DNA of 47,671 nt from Burkholderiaceae bacterium (GCA_004322135.1 SCSG01000002.1:1-47671); one strand, 5' to 3'. Positions 27,576-37,884 are shown, counted from the stretch's first letter. Made by a program: numbers and translations. The notes: a model not told the origin generated them from the sequence alone.

Positions 27576-27968
27576 GGCGCCTTCGGGCCACATCACGGTG
27601 GCAACGTCGGGGTGCACCTTGACCAGCCGGCTGGGCGTTCCCAAAAAATTGGATACCCATGCCGCCGCGAGGTCCCCCTCGTCGACGATCTTGACCCGCT
27701 GGGAGCCCACTACGACCTGACGCACAATACTGTCGTCGTCCTCAATGACATCCAGCGGGATATCCATGCGCAACATGCCCGGTCCGCGAATCGCCAAATA
27801 GCCAAAACGTATGGCAATTTCCACTTCGGCCAGACGCGGCTGGCTTTGGCGTGTAACCAGCCTGTCTGCGGCGTCCACGACGAACCAATGCCGATGGTAC
27901 GGGCCCGCAGCCGGATCCTCGCAAACGGCACACGCAACAATTGGACAGTACTGTTGACTGGAAATCAT
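27573..27968 (-). CDS. MOSC N-terminal beta-barrel domain protein, stand-alone
   Basis: A 131-residue protein resembling only the N-terminal beta-barrel of MOSC proteins (YcbX-like; full-length members are about 280 residues): YHRHWFVVDAADRLVTRQSQPRLAEV is the recognisable part. The catalytic MOSC domain is missing. The TAG stop is the first three bases of the MITE-like element. If TA was duplicated, the sequence before insertion would have ended two codons later (Ala-Tyr-Ala-stop), so the insertion trimmed rather than truncated it. The start overlaps the asmA-like stop (ATGA), so the two are coupled. Confidence 0.7.
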   Translation of the reverse strand: MISSQQYCPIVACAVCEDPAAGPYHRHWFVVDAADRLVTRQSQPRLAEVEIAIRFGYLAIRGPGMLRMDIPLDVIEDDDSIVRQVVVGSQRVKIVDEGDLAAAWVSNFLGTPSRLVKVHPDVATVMWPEGA

Positions 27969-30727
27969 TTGCCTAACAACCCCCTTATCGTGTTACCCAG
28001 ACTCTTGACCGCGTCTTCTTTTTTCCCAGCAGTTGCTGGCGCGCTGGTAGTCCCTGCCTTTCCTGAAAGCAGGTCCAGCAAGCCGTTCTGCAAAGCATGC
28101 CTGGCCAACTGCCCGCTTATTTCCTTCCATCGCACCTGATAACCCAGCGCGCTGAACGGGCCCGAGATTTGAACCGGCACGGTGACGCCCTGCAAGCGCG
28201 CAAGCCCCAGCGCTGCTGCATCAGTGACCCGCACGTTCGCCGTAACATCCAGATTGCCGCCAATCAGGTCCACCTTCCCCGTGCCACCTTGTGTAATATG
28301 CACGGATGGCGCAACAAGATCCAGTTTCTTGATCTGGCCAATGCCATGCTCAAACGTGACGTTGGCATCCAGTGCCGAAAAAGCAGTCTGGGAGCCAAGA
28401 TCGAACTTGTTGGACAGACCCGACTGACTTTCGTTGAGCAAATTCTGCAGGACGTTCCCCACCTGTGTCAGCGTATGGGTTACGTCAATACCCTGAACCG
28501 CCCCGTTGCGAACCTGCGCCTGCACCGTCCCGCCCAGCCCGGCCTTGAGCGCATCGACCGTGGCACCCTGTGTTGTCAGATTGAATTTGAAATCACCCGT
28601 TCCACTGACTCGCTGGCTTCCGGTCAGTCCCTGAAGCAACGGTCCTACGGCAACATTATCAAGCGCCACCTGGCTCGTGAACGCATTATGGGTGTCGGCA
28701 GTAAGATGGCCTGACAATTTGCCGCCATACAAGTCGGCAGTGAGCTTGGACAGATCGAGCTTGCCCTTGTCCACGGCGACCGCCATATCGAGATTCTTGG
28801 CCTCCAGCCCCCGGCCCTTGATGCCATTCACCTTGATGTGGCCCGTCAGATCAAGCGAATCCAGCAAGGACAGATCGATGTCGGAAACTGGCTTGACGGG
28901 CACTTTACCCGCGGCGGCCACAGCCGACGCCGACGGCTTGGCCACTGGCGCCACCGGCCGCGCCTTTGCCGCGGACTCGGCTTCAGGCTTTGTGCCGGGC
29001 TTGACCTTGGCCTTCTCGGCATCGGCGGCCGCAGAACCAGGCTTCGCCGCAGGCTTGGCGTCCTGCTTGGCGGCAGAATCCTGTGCCTTGGCTTCAGGCT
29101 TGACTTCGGCCTTCGCGTCGGGCGCAGGTCCCGGCCTGGCCGCACCTGCTGTCGGCTTCGCGTCCGGCGCCGGCTTCGCATTGGATCCCGCCTTGGCCGC
29201 AGGCAAGGCCGCCGGCGGCTTGGGAACAGGGAACAACTTGTCGATATCCAGAGCTTCGGCCTTCAGGTCGAACTGAAGCTTGGGTGCGGCCAGCTGTGTG
29301 CCCCTGAGGTTGAAATTGAGCTGGCTGCCACTGAGCACCGCATTGATCTCGCTGTTGAACTCATCCTTGACCAAATCAGCGTGTACGCTTCCTATGAACG
29401 GAAATTCGAACGAGGTGGCCGGCTGCCCCTGGCCTTCTATTTGCACGTCGCCCTTGATCGCCGACAAGGTGCCCTGCTCTTTGAGCATATCCCATTGCCC
29501 CGGCGACGACAGGTGGACGCGCAGCAAGCGATCACCCTGCTTCAGCCCGCCCTCAAGCTTGATTTCTTTAAGCGTCAGGTTGTCGGCATTGCCATCCAGA
29601 CCGCTGGCAGCCAGAGACAGCCCCAGCACGCTGTCGCCGCTGACCTTGAGCGTGCCCACGATAGCGCCGCTCTTGGCGCCTTTGGGAGAAACTGACAACT
29701 GGGGCGCATCGAACGCCAGCTCAAAACTTCGTGTGGGCAAATTGCCCTTGGCCCGCAGCGAAAGCTTGTCGATGTCCAGCTCTGAACGGCTTTGATCCAC
29801 GCGCAGCTTGGGAGCAACAAGGCTGAAGTCCAGGCCCTTTACAGGTTTGTCCCCATCCAGATCGCCCTGCACACGCAGTTCGAGATTGCCGGCGTTCAAC
29901 AAATGTGTATTGGCGTCGTAAGAAAGATTGCCCTTGGCCGAGGCTACCTTCGCATTCAGGTTGCCCACACGCCCAGTGACCTGCAAATTAAGCTTCTGCA
30001 CCGAGTAGGCGCGCTGCGTGGCGTCTATTCGAAGCAGCGCCTGTCCTTCAAACGTCGAGTTGCCCAAAGGCTGCTCGCCCACAAGATTGCCACGCAGCGA
30101 AACGTCGAACGGCTGATCGAACGTCATACGGCCTGTGTCGATTTGCAGCTTTTCCAGACGAGCTGAATAGCCGCTGCGTTCATCACGAAAATGAATTTCA
30201 CCCCCCCTGAGATCCAGCCCGGCAATATCGATTTGCATCTCCGCGCGCGCCACTCCTTGTGGCGTGGGCGTGGATGAACTGGGCGCGGCGGTGCTTGACT
30301 GGGGCAGCGAGGGAATAGACTCGGATGGGCCCTTGACCAGATCGCGAAAATTGAAGTGGCCTTCCCTGTTGCGCGAAACCCAGGCCTTGAGCCCCGACAC
30401 CGAAACATGGTCGACAACAAATCTGTTTGAAAGCAGCGGCCAGATGGCCACGGCAAAACGGGCACTGTCGACCGAGGCAAAAATGTTATTGCTGTTCGGT
30501 TCGGACAGCGAAACATCCTTCAGCGACAGCCCGATGCGGGGGAAAAGTGAAAGCTGGATATCGCCATTTATAAGCAGGGTTCTGTGATACTTGTTGTAGA
30601 CCAGATCGGAGAGCTTGCTTTTATAAAAATTGGGATCAAAGGTAAGCAGGAAAATGGCCAGCCCCACAACCGCCACGATAAGCGCAGCCACTATGCCTAT
30701 TACTATCCTTTTAAACCAGATTTTCAT
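27965..30727 (-). CDS. AsmA family outer-membrane biogenesis protein
   Basis: A 920-residue protein with an N-terminal membrane anchor (about residues 5-30: KRIVIGIVAALIVAVVGLAIF), then the AsmA start FDPNFYKSKLSDLVYNKYHRTLLINGDIQLSLFPRIGLSL. The repeated beta-strand architecture is that of AsmA/bridge-like proteins, which extend through the periplasm and are implicated in lipid transport to the outer membrane. A long Ala/Lys/Pro-rich linker (about 540-660) separates two parts. The C-terminal part has LDLTGHIKVNGIKGRGLEAKNLDM, typical of AsmA_2 domains. The start at 30727 gives a proper signal anchor. Confidence 0.88.
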   Translation of the reverse strand: MKIWFKRIVIGIVAALIVAVVGLAIFLLTFDPNFYKSKLSDLVYNKYHRTLLINGDIQLSLFPRIGLSLKDVSLSEPNSNNIFASVDSARFAVAIWPLLSNRFVVDHVSVSGLKAWVSRNREGHFNFRDLVKGPSESIPSLPQSSTAAPSSSTPTPQGVARAEMQIDIAGLDLRGGEIHFRDERSGYSARLEKLQIDTGRMTFDQPFDVSLRGNLVGEQPLGNSTFEGQALLRIDATQRAYSVQKLNLQVTGRVGNLNAKVASAKGNLSYDANTHLLNAGNLELRVQGDLDGDKPVKGLDFSLVAPKLRVDQSRSELDIDKLSLRAKGNLPTRSFELAFDAPQLSVSPKGAKSGAIVGTLKVSGDSVLGLSLAASGLDGNADNLTLKEIKLEGGLKQGDRLLRVHLSSPGQWDMLKEQGTLSAIKGDVQIEGQGQPATSFEFPFIGSVHADLVKDEFNSEINAVLSGSQLNFNLRGTQLAAPKLQFDLKAEALDIDKLFPVPKPPAALPAAKAGSNAKPAPDAKPTAGAARPGPAPDAKAEVKPEAKAQDSAAKQDAKPAAKPGSAAADAEKAKVKPGTKPEAESAAKARPVAPVAKPSASAVAAAGKVPVKPVSDIDLSLLDSLDLTGHIKVNGIKGRGLEAKNLDMAVAVDKGKLDLSKLTADLYGGKLSGHLTADTHNAFTSQVALDNVAVGPLLQGLTGSQRVSGTGDFKFNLTTQGATVDALKAGLGGTVQAQVRNGAVQGIDVTHTLTQVGNVLQNLLNESQSGLSNKFDLGSQTAFSALDANVTFEHGIGQIKKLDLVAPSVHITQGGTGKVDLIGGNLDVTANVRVTDAAALGLARLQGVTVPVQISGPFSALGYQVRWKEISGQLARHALQNGLLDLLSGKAGTTSAPATAGKKEDAVKSLGNTIRGLLGK

Positions 30728-31023
30728 GTCCCGCCCCGAAGCTCCTGTCAAACCCCGAACAGCCTCAGGCCGCCCAACATCGAATGCTAACGCAACCACA
30801 AGAGTCGCGACCCGATAATTCACTCATTCTTTTAAATAAATACACAAAACTATATCGTAGTTAGACGAAACCTACGTCGTACGCCTCGGCCACCTCCGGA
30901 CAACATGCTCGCCGAGCCTTTCCTGGCTGGAGAGCGTTCATTGTATATTGCGAGGCGCTCAGGTTTTATTTCTCGAGGCCGTGGAATCTTGTTCGCGCAC
31001 TGCTCACGCGGCAGAGCATTCAT
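30728..31023. other. 296-bp intergenic region without a recognised gene
   Basis: No open frame with coding character was seen. AT-rich DNA at 30828-30862 precedes the asmA-like gene on the minus strand and may hold its promoter, although no clear -35/-10 pair is evident. The sequence nearer 31023 follows the yidB-like gene. Confidence 0.4.
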
Positions 31024-31443
31024 CTAGAGTTTTTTAAGCAGACCCGAAACCGAGCCCATAAGAGACGTCACGTCGAGCTTGCGCCCGCGCTCGAACTGGC
31101 CCATGGGCGTAACGTGATCTACCAGCGTCGGGAGCAGAGCCGTCAGATTAGCCAGCACCGCGTCGGGTTCCTGCCCCGATGACTGCGCCATTTGTCCGAC
31201 GGCGGCATCGCCCAGCACCGCCTTGATCTGCTCTGACGAAACCGGCTTGTTCGGACCATTGGCCAGCCACGACGCCACTTCTTCGCCCAAACCACCCTGC
31301 CGAAGCTTTTGCAATAGCCCTGCAAGGCCGCCGGGGTATTCATTCACAAACTCAATGATCACCGGCAGCAGTGAGACCCGCTCTGGCCCAGAGGCCGGAG
31401 GTCCGTCGCGGAAAGTTGAAATAACCGAGTCCAGGAGTCCCAT
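31024..31443 (-). CDS. YidB family protein
   Basis: A 139-residue protein of the YidB (DUF937-like) family. It begins MGLLDSVISTF and has GGLAGLLQKLRQGGLGEEVASWLANGPNKPVSSEQIKAVLGD, the family's hallmark. The C-terminal part (LPTLVDHVTPMGQ) is also typical. The function of YidB proteins is not defined. No signal peptide is evident. It is a single gene, divergent from pntA. Confidence 0.88.
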   Translation of the reverse strand: MGLLDSVISTFRDGPPASGPERVSLLPVIIEFVNEYPGGLAGLLQKLRQGGLGEEVASWLANGPNKPVSSEQIKAVLGDAAVGQMAQSSGQEPDAVLANLTALLPTLVDHVTPMGQFERGRKLDVTSLMGSVSGLLKKL

Positions 31444-31699
31444 GTTACCCTCACTTGAAAGTATCTCTTTCTTGCAGTTTCATGCCGATCACGGCTTGCG
31501 GTCAACACCCGTCGTCATCACGATGCCAGGCCAGCTCTCCTGAAAGAGCCAAAATGTAGCAGCTACGATAGTAAAATATACTGGCAGTGCGCCAAAAAAC
31601 AGCCTTCGGTAAATTAAATAACATTCCGAAGCATCGTTTTACCTATTAGAACGAATTAACACGCATGACGCCACAGCGCAAAATTATGGAGATCAGTCA

Positions 31700-32818
31700 A
31701 TGCAAATAGGAATCCCGCGCGAATGCCGTCAGGGAGAAACGCGCGTCGCCGCAACGCCTGAAACCGTCAAAAAGTACATCAGCGCAAAACATCAGGTCAT
31801 TGTCGAACACGATGCGGGCGCAGCGGCACATTACCCTGACGAAGATTACACGGCAATTGGCGCCACGCTGGGCACCGCAAGCGAGGCACTGGGCGCAGAA
31901 CTCGTGCTGAAGGTGCGAGCCCCCATCGCGGACGAAATCACCGGCATGAAGTCCGGTGCCGTCCTGGTTGGCATGCTTGACCCGTTCGACCAGCCAGGCC
32001 TTCAAGCACTTGCTTCGGCGGGACTCACCGCCTTTGCACTGGAAGCTGCGCCACGCATCACACGTGCGCAAAGCCTGGATGTCCTGTCATCGCAAGCCAA
32101 CCTGGCCGGTTACAAGGCCGTCCTGCTTGCCGCCAACAAGTATGAACGCCTTTTCCCCATGATGATGACGGCGGCCGGCACCTTGAAGGCCGCGCGCGTC
32201 GTGGTGCTGGGCGCAGGGGTTGCCGGCCTGCAGGCCATCGCCACCGCCAGGCGCCTGGGCGCCATGGTTGAAGCGTCCGACGTGCGGCCCGCCGCCAAGG
32301 AACAAGTCGAATCGCTGGGCGCCAAATTCATCGATGTGCCCTTCGAGACCGATGAAGAACGCGAAATTGCACAGGGCGTTGGCGGCTATGCCAGACCCAT
32401 GCCCGCTTCCTGGATGACACGTCAGGCCGAGCTCGTTTCCGAACGCTGCAAGCAGGCCAACATCATCATCACCACCGCTCTCATTCCGGGGCGCCCTGCC
32501 CCGACACTCATTTCCGCGGAAACCGTACAAAGCATGAAACCCGGTTCGGTCATCGTGGACCTGGCGGTCGAGCGCGGCGGCAACTGCCCGCTTTCCGAAA
32601 AGGACAAGGTTGTGCAAAAGCATGGCGTGACCATCATCGGCTACAGCAACCTGCCATCCATGGTGGCCACGGATGCATCGGCCCTTTATGCACGCAATGT
32701 CCTGGATTTTCTGAAACTCATCATCAACGCGGAAGGTCAGCTGGCCATTGCGCGCGAAGACGAAATCGTCGCCGCCTGCCTCATGTGCAGCGACGGCAGC
32801 CTGCTAAGGAGCGCCTGA
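31700..32818 (+). CDS. pntA: NAD(P) transhydrogenase subunit alpha, NAD-binding part
   Basis: A 372-residue soluble domain I of proton-translocating transhydrogenase, which transfers hydride between NADH and NADP+ at the inner membrane. It opens with [20 protein letters not shown], has the NAD-binding [22 protein letters not shown] and the domain signature [32 protein letters not shown] lies 8 bp before the ATG. It is split from the membrane part, as is common outside enteric bacteria, and overlaps the next gene by TGATG. Confidence 0.95.
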   Translation: MQIGIPRECRQGETRVAATPETVKKYISAKHQVIVEHDAGAAAHYPDEDYTAIGATLGTASEALGAELVLKVRAPIADEITGMKSGAVLVGMLDPFDQPGLQALASAGLTAFALEAAPRITRAQSLDVLSSQANLAGYKAVLLAANKYERLFPMMMTAAGTLKAARVVVLGAGVAGLQAIATARRLGAMVEASDVRPAAKEQVESLGAKFIDVPFETDEEREIAQGVGGYARPMPASWMTRQAELVSERCKQANIIITTALIPGRPAPTLISAETVQSMKPGSVIVDLAVERGGNCPLSEKDKVVQKHGVTIIGYSNLPSMVATDASALYARNVLDFLKLIINAEGQLAIAREDEIVAACLMCSDGSLLRSA

Positions 32819-33135
32819 TGGAAGTCGTCAATCCCACCCTGATCAACGTCATTATTTTCGTCCTCGCCGTCTATGTGGGCTTTCATGTGGTCTGGAACGT
32901 CACGCCGGCGCTGCACACACCGCTTATGGCAGTCACCAATGCCATCTCGGCCATCGTTATTGTGGGGGCCATGCTGGCGACCGGCCTGACTGAAGGTGGT
33001 CTGGCCCGATTTATGGGGGTGTTTGCCGTAATCCTGGCCTCGGTCAATGTATTTGGCGGCTTCCTGGTCACCCGCCGCATGCTGGAGATGTTCAAGAAAA
33101 AAGAGAAAAAGCCCTCCAAGGGAGGTAAGGCATGA
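32818..33135 (+). CDS. pntAB: NAD(P) transhydrogenase subunit alpha, membrane part
   Basis: A 105-residue membrane subunit with three to four hydrophobic helices: [35 protein letters not shown] and [24 protein letters not shown]. It then ends in a Lys-rich tail. This is domain II of the split alpha subunit, forming part of the proton channel with PntB. Start and stop overlap the neighbours (TGATG and ATGA), showing a tightly coupled operon. Confidence 0.94.
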   Translation: MEVVNPTLINVIIFVLAVYVGFHVVWNVTPALHTPLMAVTNAISAIVIVGAMLATGLTEGGLARFMGVFAVILASVNVFGGFLVTRRMLEMFKKKEKKPSKGGKA

Positions 33136-34568
33136 TCTCCATAAACGTTGTCACCGCTTTATACCTTGTAGCGTCGGTGTGCTTCATCCAGGCGCTCAAG
33201 GGCCTGTCTCATCCCACGACATCGCGCCGCGGCAATGCCTTCGGCATGGTGGGCATGGCCATAGCGCTGCTGACCACCGCCGCACTCATCATCAGCCTCG
33301 CCAAAGAAGGCACAACTGCCGTCGGCCTGGGCTGGATCGTCTTTGGCCTGATCGTGGGCGGCACCATCGGAGCAACGCTGGCCAAGCGTGTCGGCATGAC
33401 CAAGATGCCAGAACTCATCGCGTTCATGCACAGCATGATTGGCCTTGCGGCCGTAGCCATTGCGGTGGCGGTCATCGCCGAGCCACATGCCTTCAACCTT
33501 GTCGCCGAAGGCCACGTCCTGCCAATGGGCAACCGGCTGGAACTATTCATCGGCACATTCGTCGGCGCCATCACGTTCTCCGGGTCGGTCATTGCCTTTG
33601 GCAAGCTTTCGGGCAAATACAAGTTCCGCCTTTTCCAGGGCTCGCCCGTGGTGTTCAAGGGCCAGCACATTCTCAACCTGGTGCTTGCCATCGCCATGGT
33701 GGGCTGCGGCCTGTGGTTCATGGGAACCCAGCTCTGGCTGCCCTACATCATCATGACCGCCATTGCCTTCGTGTTGGGCGTCCTCATCATCATCCCCATC
33801 GGCGGTGCGGACATGCCGGTCGTGATCTCCATGCTCAACAGCTATTCGGGCTGGGCGGCCGCGGGTATCGGGTTTTCGTTGAACAACCCCATGCTCATCA
33901 TCGCCGGATCGCTGGTTGGTTCCTCGGGTGCCATCCTGTCGTTCATCATGTGCAAGGCCATGAACCGTTCATTCTTCAACGTCATTCTTGGCGGCTTCGG
34001 CTCTGACGGCGGCAGTGCGCAAAGCGCCGATCACGCGCAGCGCAACGTCAAGTCGGGCAGCCCTGAAGACGCGGCGTTCCTCATGAGCAACGCCGAATCG
34101 CTGGTCATCGTACCTGGCTACGGTCTGGCGGTGGCGCGTGCCCAGCATGCCCTGAAAGAACTGGCCGAAAAGCTTACCCTCAAGGGCGTAACCGTCAAGT
34201 ACGCGATCCACCCGGTTGCCGGCCGCATGCCCGGGCACATGAACGTGCTTCTGGCCGAGGCCGAAGTCCCCTACGACCAGGTCTTCGAAATGGATGACAT
34301 CAACGGCGAATTCGCACAGACAGATGTCGTGCTTATCCTGGGCGCCAACGACGTCGTCAACCCCGCTGCCAAAAACGATCCACACTCACCCATCGCGGGC
34401 ATGCCCATTCTGGAAGCCTACAAGGCGCGCACCGTCATCGTGAACAAGCGGTCCATGGCCACAGGGTATGCCGGGCTGGACAACGAACTGTTCTACATGG
34501 ACAAGACCATGATGGTGTTTGGCGACGCCAAGAAAATGATCGAGGAAATGACGAAGGCTATAGACTGA
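33132..34568 (+). CDS. pntB: NAD(P) transhydrogenase subunit beta
   Basis: A 478-residue subunit carrying the rest of the membrane channel (about residues 1-270) and the NADP-binding domain III (about 300-478). Domain III has the NADP-binding [16 protein letters not shown] region, the segment [23 protein letters not shown], and the motif [23 protein letters not shown]. Third gene of pntA-pntAB-pntB. Its last 11 bp overlap the 3' end of a convergent gene. Confidence 0.96.
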   Translation: MISINVVTALYLVASVCFIQALKGLSHPTTSRRGNAFGMVGMAIALLTTAALIISLAKEGTTAVGLGWIVFGLIVGGTIGATLAKRVGMTKMPELIAFMHSMIGLAAVAIAVAVIAEPHAFNLVAEGHVLPMGNRLELFIGTFVGAITFSGSVIAFGKLSGKYKFRLFQGSPVVFKGQHILNLVLAIAMVGCGLWFMGTQLWLPYIIMTAIAFVLGVLIIIPIGGADMPVVISMLNSYSGWAAAGIGFSLNNPMLIIAGSLVGSSGAILSFIMCKAMNRSFFNVILGGFGSDGGSAQSADHAQRNVKSGSPEDAAFLMSNAESLVIVPGYGLAVARAQHALKELAEKLTLKGVTVKYAIHPVAGRMPGHMNVLLAEAEVPYDQVFEMDDINGEFAQTDVVLILGANDVVNPAAKNDPHSPIAGMPILEAYKARTVIVNKRSMATGYAGLDNELFYMDKTMMVFGDAKKMIEEMTKAID

Positions 34569-35493
34569 GTCGTCTGCGCTTGCGACGCAAATACACTGGC
34601 GCGACCGACTCCAGGGGCGTTGCAACGATGTCCAGGTCGGGCGACATCTGGCCATCGTAAATGTTATCCATCTTCAGCGAGTCCAGATTGTCGCGAGACA
34701 AAATGGGCTCGCCCGGCAGGCACTCGAACACCATCGCCTGCATGCGCCCCACGAACATGGGAATAGGCAGGATCCGCCGCGGATGTCCTGACCAGCGGGC
34801 GGCCAGCGCCACGAGTTCGCCCAGCGTGTAATGCGCAAAACCTGCCAGGGCATAAGTATGGCCATATGTGCGCGAATTGTTCAGCGCACCTGAAATTGCC
34901 TGGGCCACATCTCCGACAAACACCGGCTGCAGCCGCGCCCGCGATCCGGCCAGGGGGATGACAGGCAGCCAACGCGCCAGGCCCGCGAACATATTCAAGA
35001 AGTTGTCATCGAAGCCGAACACGACCGACGGCCGGAAAATGGTGTAGGCCCCCGCAGGGAAAGATTGGAACTCGTCCACGACGGCCGCCTCGCCCGCTGC
35101 CTTGGATCGCAGGTAGCCGCTGGGGCCATCGGCACTGGCGCCCAGGGCACTGATGTGCACCAGGCGCTTTACCCCACGGTTTCGGCAACCGGCAGCGAGG
35201 CGCCGCGGAAGATCGACGTGCACGCGCTTGAAGTCGGACCCGTACGGCTGCCCGCTGCGGCTATGCAAAATACCCACCAGATTGATGACGGCATCGGCCT
35301 CTTGCAGCAATTCGTCAAGCGCCTGATCGTCGTGAATGTCGGCCTTGATGAGATTGAAAGCGGGAAAAACCAGCAAATCACGGCCGTGCTGGTAACTGCG
35401 GGTAGGCACGTTAACCCGGTGCCCAGCCTTGATCAAACGGGCAACCAGATGGCGTCCGATAAAACCCGTCCCTCCCAACACCAGCACCCGCAT
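34558..35493 (-). CDS. NDUFA9-like NAD(P)-binding protein (atypical SDR)
   Basis: A 311-residue Rossmann-fold protein of the complex I NDUFA9 / NAD-dependent epimerase type. MRVLVLGGTGFIGRHLVARLI shows the GxxGxxG nucleotide-binding motif at residues 7-13. ADAVINLVGIL, VHISALGA and the GYLRSKAAGEAAV segment (the YxxxK counterpart) follow the atypical SDR pattern. These proteins bind NAD(P)H, and their role in bacteria is not well defined. The ATG at 35493 follows GGAGGG; a longer frame to 35559 is not supported. Confidence 0.88.
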   Translation of the reverse strand: MRVLVLGGTGFIGRHLVARLIKAGHRVNVPTRSYQHGRDLLVFPAFNLIKADIHDDQALDELLQEADAVINLVGILHSRSGQPYGSDFKRVHVDLPRRLAAGCRNRGVKRLVHISALGASADGPSGYLRSKAAGEAAVVDEFQSFPAGAYTIFRPSVVFGFDDNFLNMFAGLARWLPVIPLAGSRARLQPVFVGDVAQAISGALNNSRTYGHTYALAGFAHYTLGELVALAARWSGHPRRILPIPMFVGRMQAMVFECLPGEPILSRDNLDSLKMDNIYDGQMSPDLDIVATPLESVAPVYLRRKRRRLSL

Positions 35494-35811
35494 ACCACCC
35501 TCCAGCTCCTTCCTGACCACCCAATTCTGGGCTGAGTCGGGGTTTGGCGCAAGTTGCACTGCGATAATCGTTTGAAATCAAAAAGCTAATCCAATTTTCC
35601 ATCCGCCCAGTATTGTTCGCTGACAGCAATTTTCCGTGAATACCAGCGACCACAGCATCAGTCGTAGCCCCCTGCTCCATGTTGAACAGATGGTCACTAC
35701 GGCAAAATAGTATAGGTATAAAGACTAGTTGACAGGTCTATTTAACTGGTATGAAATGAGCCCATCGAATCTGGCTCGGTATTCAGCACGTTGAATCTGG
35801 AGGTGTTCGCC
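35494..35811. promoter_or_regulatory. 318-bp divergent region: candidate promoter and operator of the catabolic cluster
   Basis: No gene is seen. A TATAAA (35717-35722) could serve as a -10 for the rightward genes, with no convincing -35. Directly after it lies an imperfect 27-bp palindrome (35724-35750), with outer arms ACTAGTTGA and TTAACTGGT. An operator in this position would block transcription start. The MarR regulator at the far end of the cluster is the natural candidate to bind it. Confidence 0.45.
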
Positions 35812-36339
35812 ATGCAGGCGCACAAAGAATATTTTCGCAAGGCAATGAGGCGCCACGCCGGCGGGGTGGCAATCATCACCACCTCAAACGCAGGCAATCA
35901 TGTTGGCCTTACAGCGACTGCCGTCTGCTCGCTATCCATGGACCCGCCAAAGATCCTTGCATGCATCAACCTGAAAGGCACGACCTTCCATTTCCTTTCC
36001 GAAAGCCGGGTCATGACCGTCAACCTATTGGGACGATCGCAGGAACTGCTGGCACGCGAATTCGGCGGCATGTGCGCACAAAGTGGCGAGCCCTTTCTGA
36101 ACAGCGACTGGGAAACGACCCCGATAGGCACACACTTCCTGAAAGGCGCCGTCGCATCCATTGACTGCAACGTCGACGAAATGTTTATAACGCGCAGCCA
36201 CGCCGTTGTATTCGGCGATGTCGTGAACGTGCGCATCGGGCCATCAGACAATCAGCTCATGTACTTCGACGGGCAGTTCGCCCCCGCAAAAAAAGAGCTC
36301 CCCGAGCCAATCGAGCACCGTTTCGAAAACAAGGCTTAG
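35812..36339 (+). CDS. Flavin reductase (HpaC-like) partner of the monooxygenase
   Basis: A 175-residue flavin reductase family protein that would use NAD(P)H to make reduced FAD or FMN for the oxygenase encoded next. Family motifs are RRHAGGVAIITT, HVGLTATAVCSLSMDPPKILACIN, and the C-terminal MYFDGQFA. Length is typical for HpaC-like components. GGAGG lies 7 bp before the ATG at 35812; the upstream TTG at 35791 is less likely. The monooxygenase starts 34 bp downstream, a standard two-component arrangement. Confidence 0.9.
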   Translation: MQAHKEYFRKAMRRHAGGVAIITTSNAGNHVGLTATAVCSLSMDPPKILACINLKGTTFHFLSESRVMTVNLLGRSQELLAREFGGMCAQSGEPFLNSDWETTPIGTHFLKGAVASIDCNVDEMFITRSHAVVFGDVVNVRIGPSDNQLMYFDGQFAPAKKELPEPIEHRFENKA

Positions 36340-36372
36340 CAAACCAACAATCCAATCAGGAAATGCAAGATC

Positions 36373-37884
36373 ATGCATAAAGAAAAAAGTGGTACCAATC
36401 CCACCCCAGCCGCATCCGGACAAATGAGAACCGGCGCTCAATACCTGGCTTCAATCAAGGCCGATGGCCGCCATGTGTACATGGATGGCGAACTGATAAA
36501 AGACGTCACCTCGCATCCGGCCTTTGTCGGCGCAGCAAATTCAATTGCCAGCCTGTACGACCTCGCCGCCGATCCGAAAAACGAGGAGATCATGACCTTC
36601 AAGCCGGCAAACGGCGACGCCCGATATTTACGGTGCTTTCAGGTTCCGAAATCCATCGACGACCTGAAAGGGCGCCACCTCATGTCCGAGAAGTGGGCCG
36701 AGGCCACGTGCGGTCTGATGGGACGCACACCTGACCACGTCGCCGGATTCCTGGCCGGCTACGCCGCGTGCCCCGATTTTTTTGCACAGCCTGATCGCGC
36801 CTATGCGAAAAACGTACTTCAGTTCCATCAAAAGGCAATGGAAAACTCGCTCTACATTGCCTATGCCATCGTCCCGCCCCAGATAGACCGCAGCAAGTCC
36901 GCTCACGAACAGTCCGACCCGACGCTGTATGCGGGCGTCGTAACGGAACGTGACGATGGCATCGTCATCCGCGGAGCCCAGCAGCTGGCAACCGGCGCGG
37001 TGTTTGCCGACTATGTGTACTTGAGCTGCATCCATCCGCTTGCACCGGGTGATGAAAACTACGCAAATGGGGTGATGGTACCCACGAACGCACCGGGCCT
37101 GAAAATATACAGCCGCCGCTCGTTCGCCCGCGATATTGGCAGTACGTTCGATTACCCCCTCTCGGGACGCTTCGACGAAATCGACTCGCTGGTCGTGTTT
37201 GACGACGTCTTTGTTCCATGGGAGGACGTCTTCATATACCGCAACCGGGATTTATGCTGGAATCAATGGTGGAAGACACCTTCGCACAGCTACGGCAATC
37301 ACCAGGCGCAAGTGCGCTACAGCACCAAGCTCAAGTTCCTGCTCGGACTGACACAACGGCTGAACGAACTGACCGGAAATGCAGGCAAGCCGCCAGTACA
37401 AATACAGATGGGCGAAATGGCTGCCATGGCCACGATCGTGGACTCGATGATCACCGCGCAGGAAGCGAAGGCCACGATGGACGAGAACGGAGTGGTATGG
37501 CCAGACAAGGCTTCGCTTTATGCCGTCATGGCGTTGCAGAGCCAGATCAATCCGAAAATGATCGACATCGCGCGTGAGCTCAGTGGCGGCTCCATGATCA
37601 TGCTTCCTTCGTCCTATCTGGACTACCGGAATCCGGACATCGCAAAGGATCTGGAGCGCTACATCTCCTCGAACGGGGTTTCGTCCAAAGACAGGGTCGC
37701 AATATTGAAGATGGCCTGGGACATGATCGGCACCGAATTTGCCGGGCGCCACCAGCAATACGAGAAATTCTACGGGGGAGCGTCCTTTCTTATCAAGCAG
37801 AATATGTACAGGGCCTACGATTTCAAGCATGCTACGGCATTGGTTGATCACATTCTGGAACTACCGCCCGTCGAGCAGCACTAA
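36373..37884 (+). CDS. 4-hydroxyphenylacetate 3-hydroxylase (HpaB) family monooxygenase
   Basis: A 503-residue, acyl-CoA-dehydrogenase-fold flavin monooxygenase that uses reduced flavin delivered by a separate reductase and O2. The family N-terminus is clear: RTGAQYLASIKADGRHVYMD followed by GELIKDVTSHPAF. The flavin/substrate region has RDIGSTFDYPLSGRFDEIDS and VVFDDVFVPWEDVFIYRN. Family members hydroxylate phenols or cleave N-heterocycles such as pyridine. The true substrate is not determined here. HpaB itself acts on 4-hydroxyphenylacetate, but no 4-HPA pathway genes are nearby, so that name should not be transferred. Confidence 0.9.
   Translation: MHKEKSGTNPTPAASGQMRTGAQYLASIKADGRHVYMDGELIKDVTSHPAFVGAANSIASLYDLAADPKNEEIMTFKPANGDARYLRCFQVPKSIDDLKGRHLMSEKWAEATCGLMGRTPDHVAGFLAGYAACPDFFAQPDRAYAKNVLQFHQKAMENSLYIAYAIVPPQIDRSKSAHEQSDPTLYAGVVTERDDGIVIRGAQQLATGAVFADYVYLSCIHPLAPGDENYANGVMVPTNAPGLKIYSRRSFARDIGSTFDYPLSGRFDEIDSLVVFDDVFVPWEDVFIYRNRDLCWNQWWKTPSHSYGNHQAQVRYSTKLKFLLGLTQRLNELTGNAGKPPVQIQMGEMAAMATIVDSMITAQEAKATMDENGVVWPDKASLYAVMALQSQINPKMIDIARELSGGSMIMLPSSYLDYRNPDIAKDLERYISSNGVSSKDRVAILKMAWDMIGTEFAGRHQQYEKFYGGASFLIKQNMYRAYDFKHATALVDHILELPPVEQH

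Noticed and set aside
36373-37884. Annotation as 4-hydroxyphenylacetate 3-monooxygenase (hpaB) proper
   Set aside because: The family match is clear, but no homoprotocatechuate pathway genes are nearby and related enzymes act on many substrates, so the specific name is not justified.
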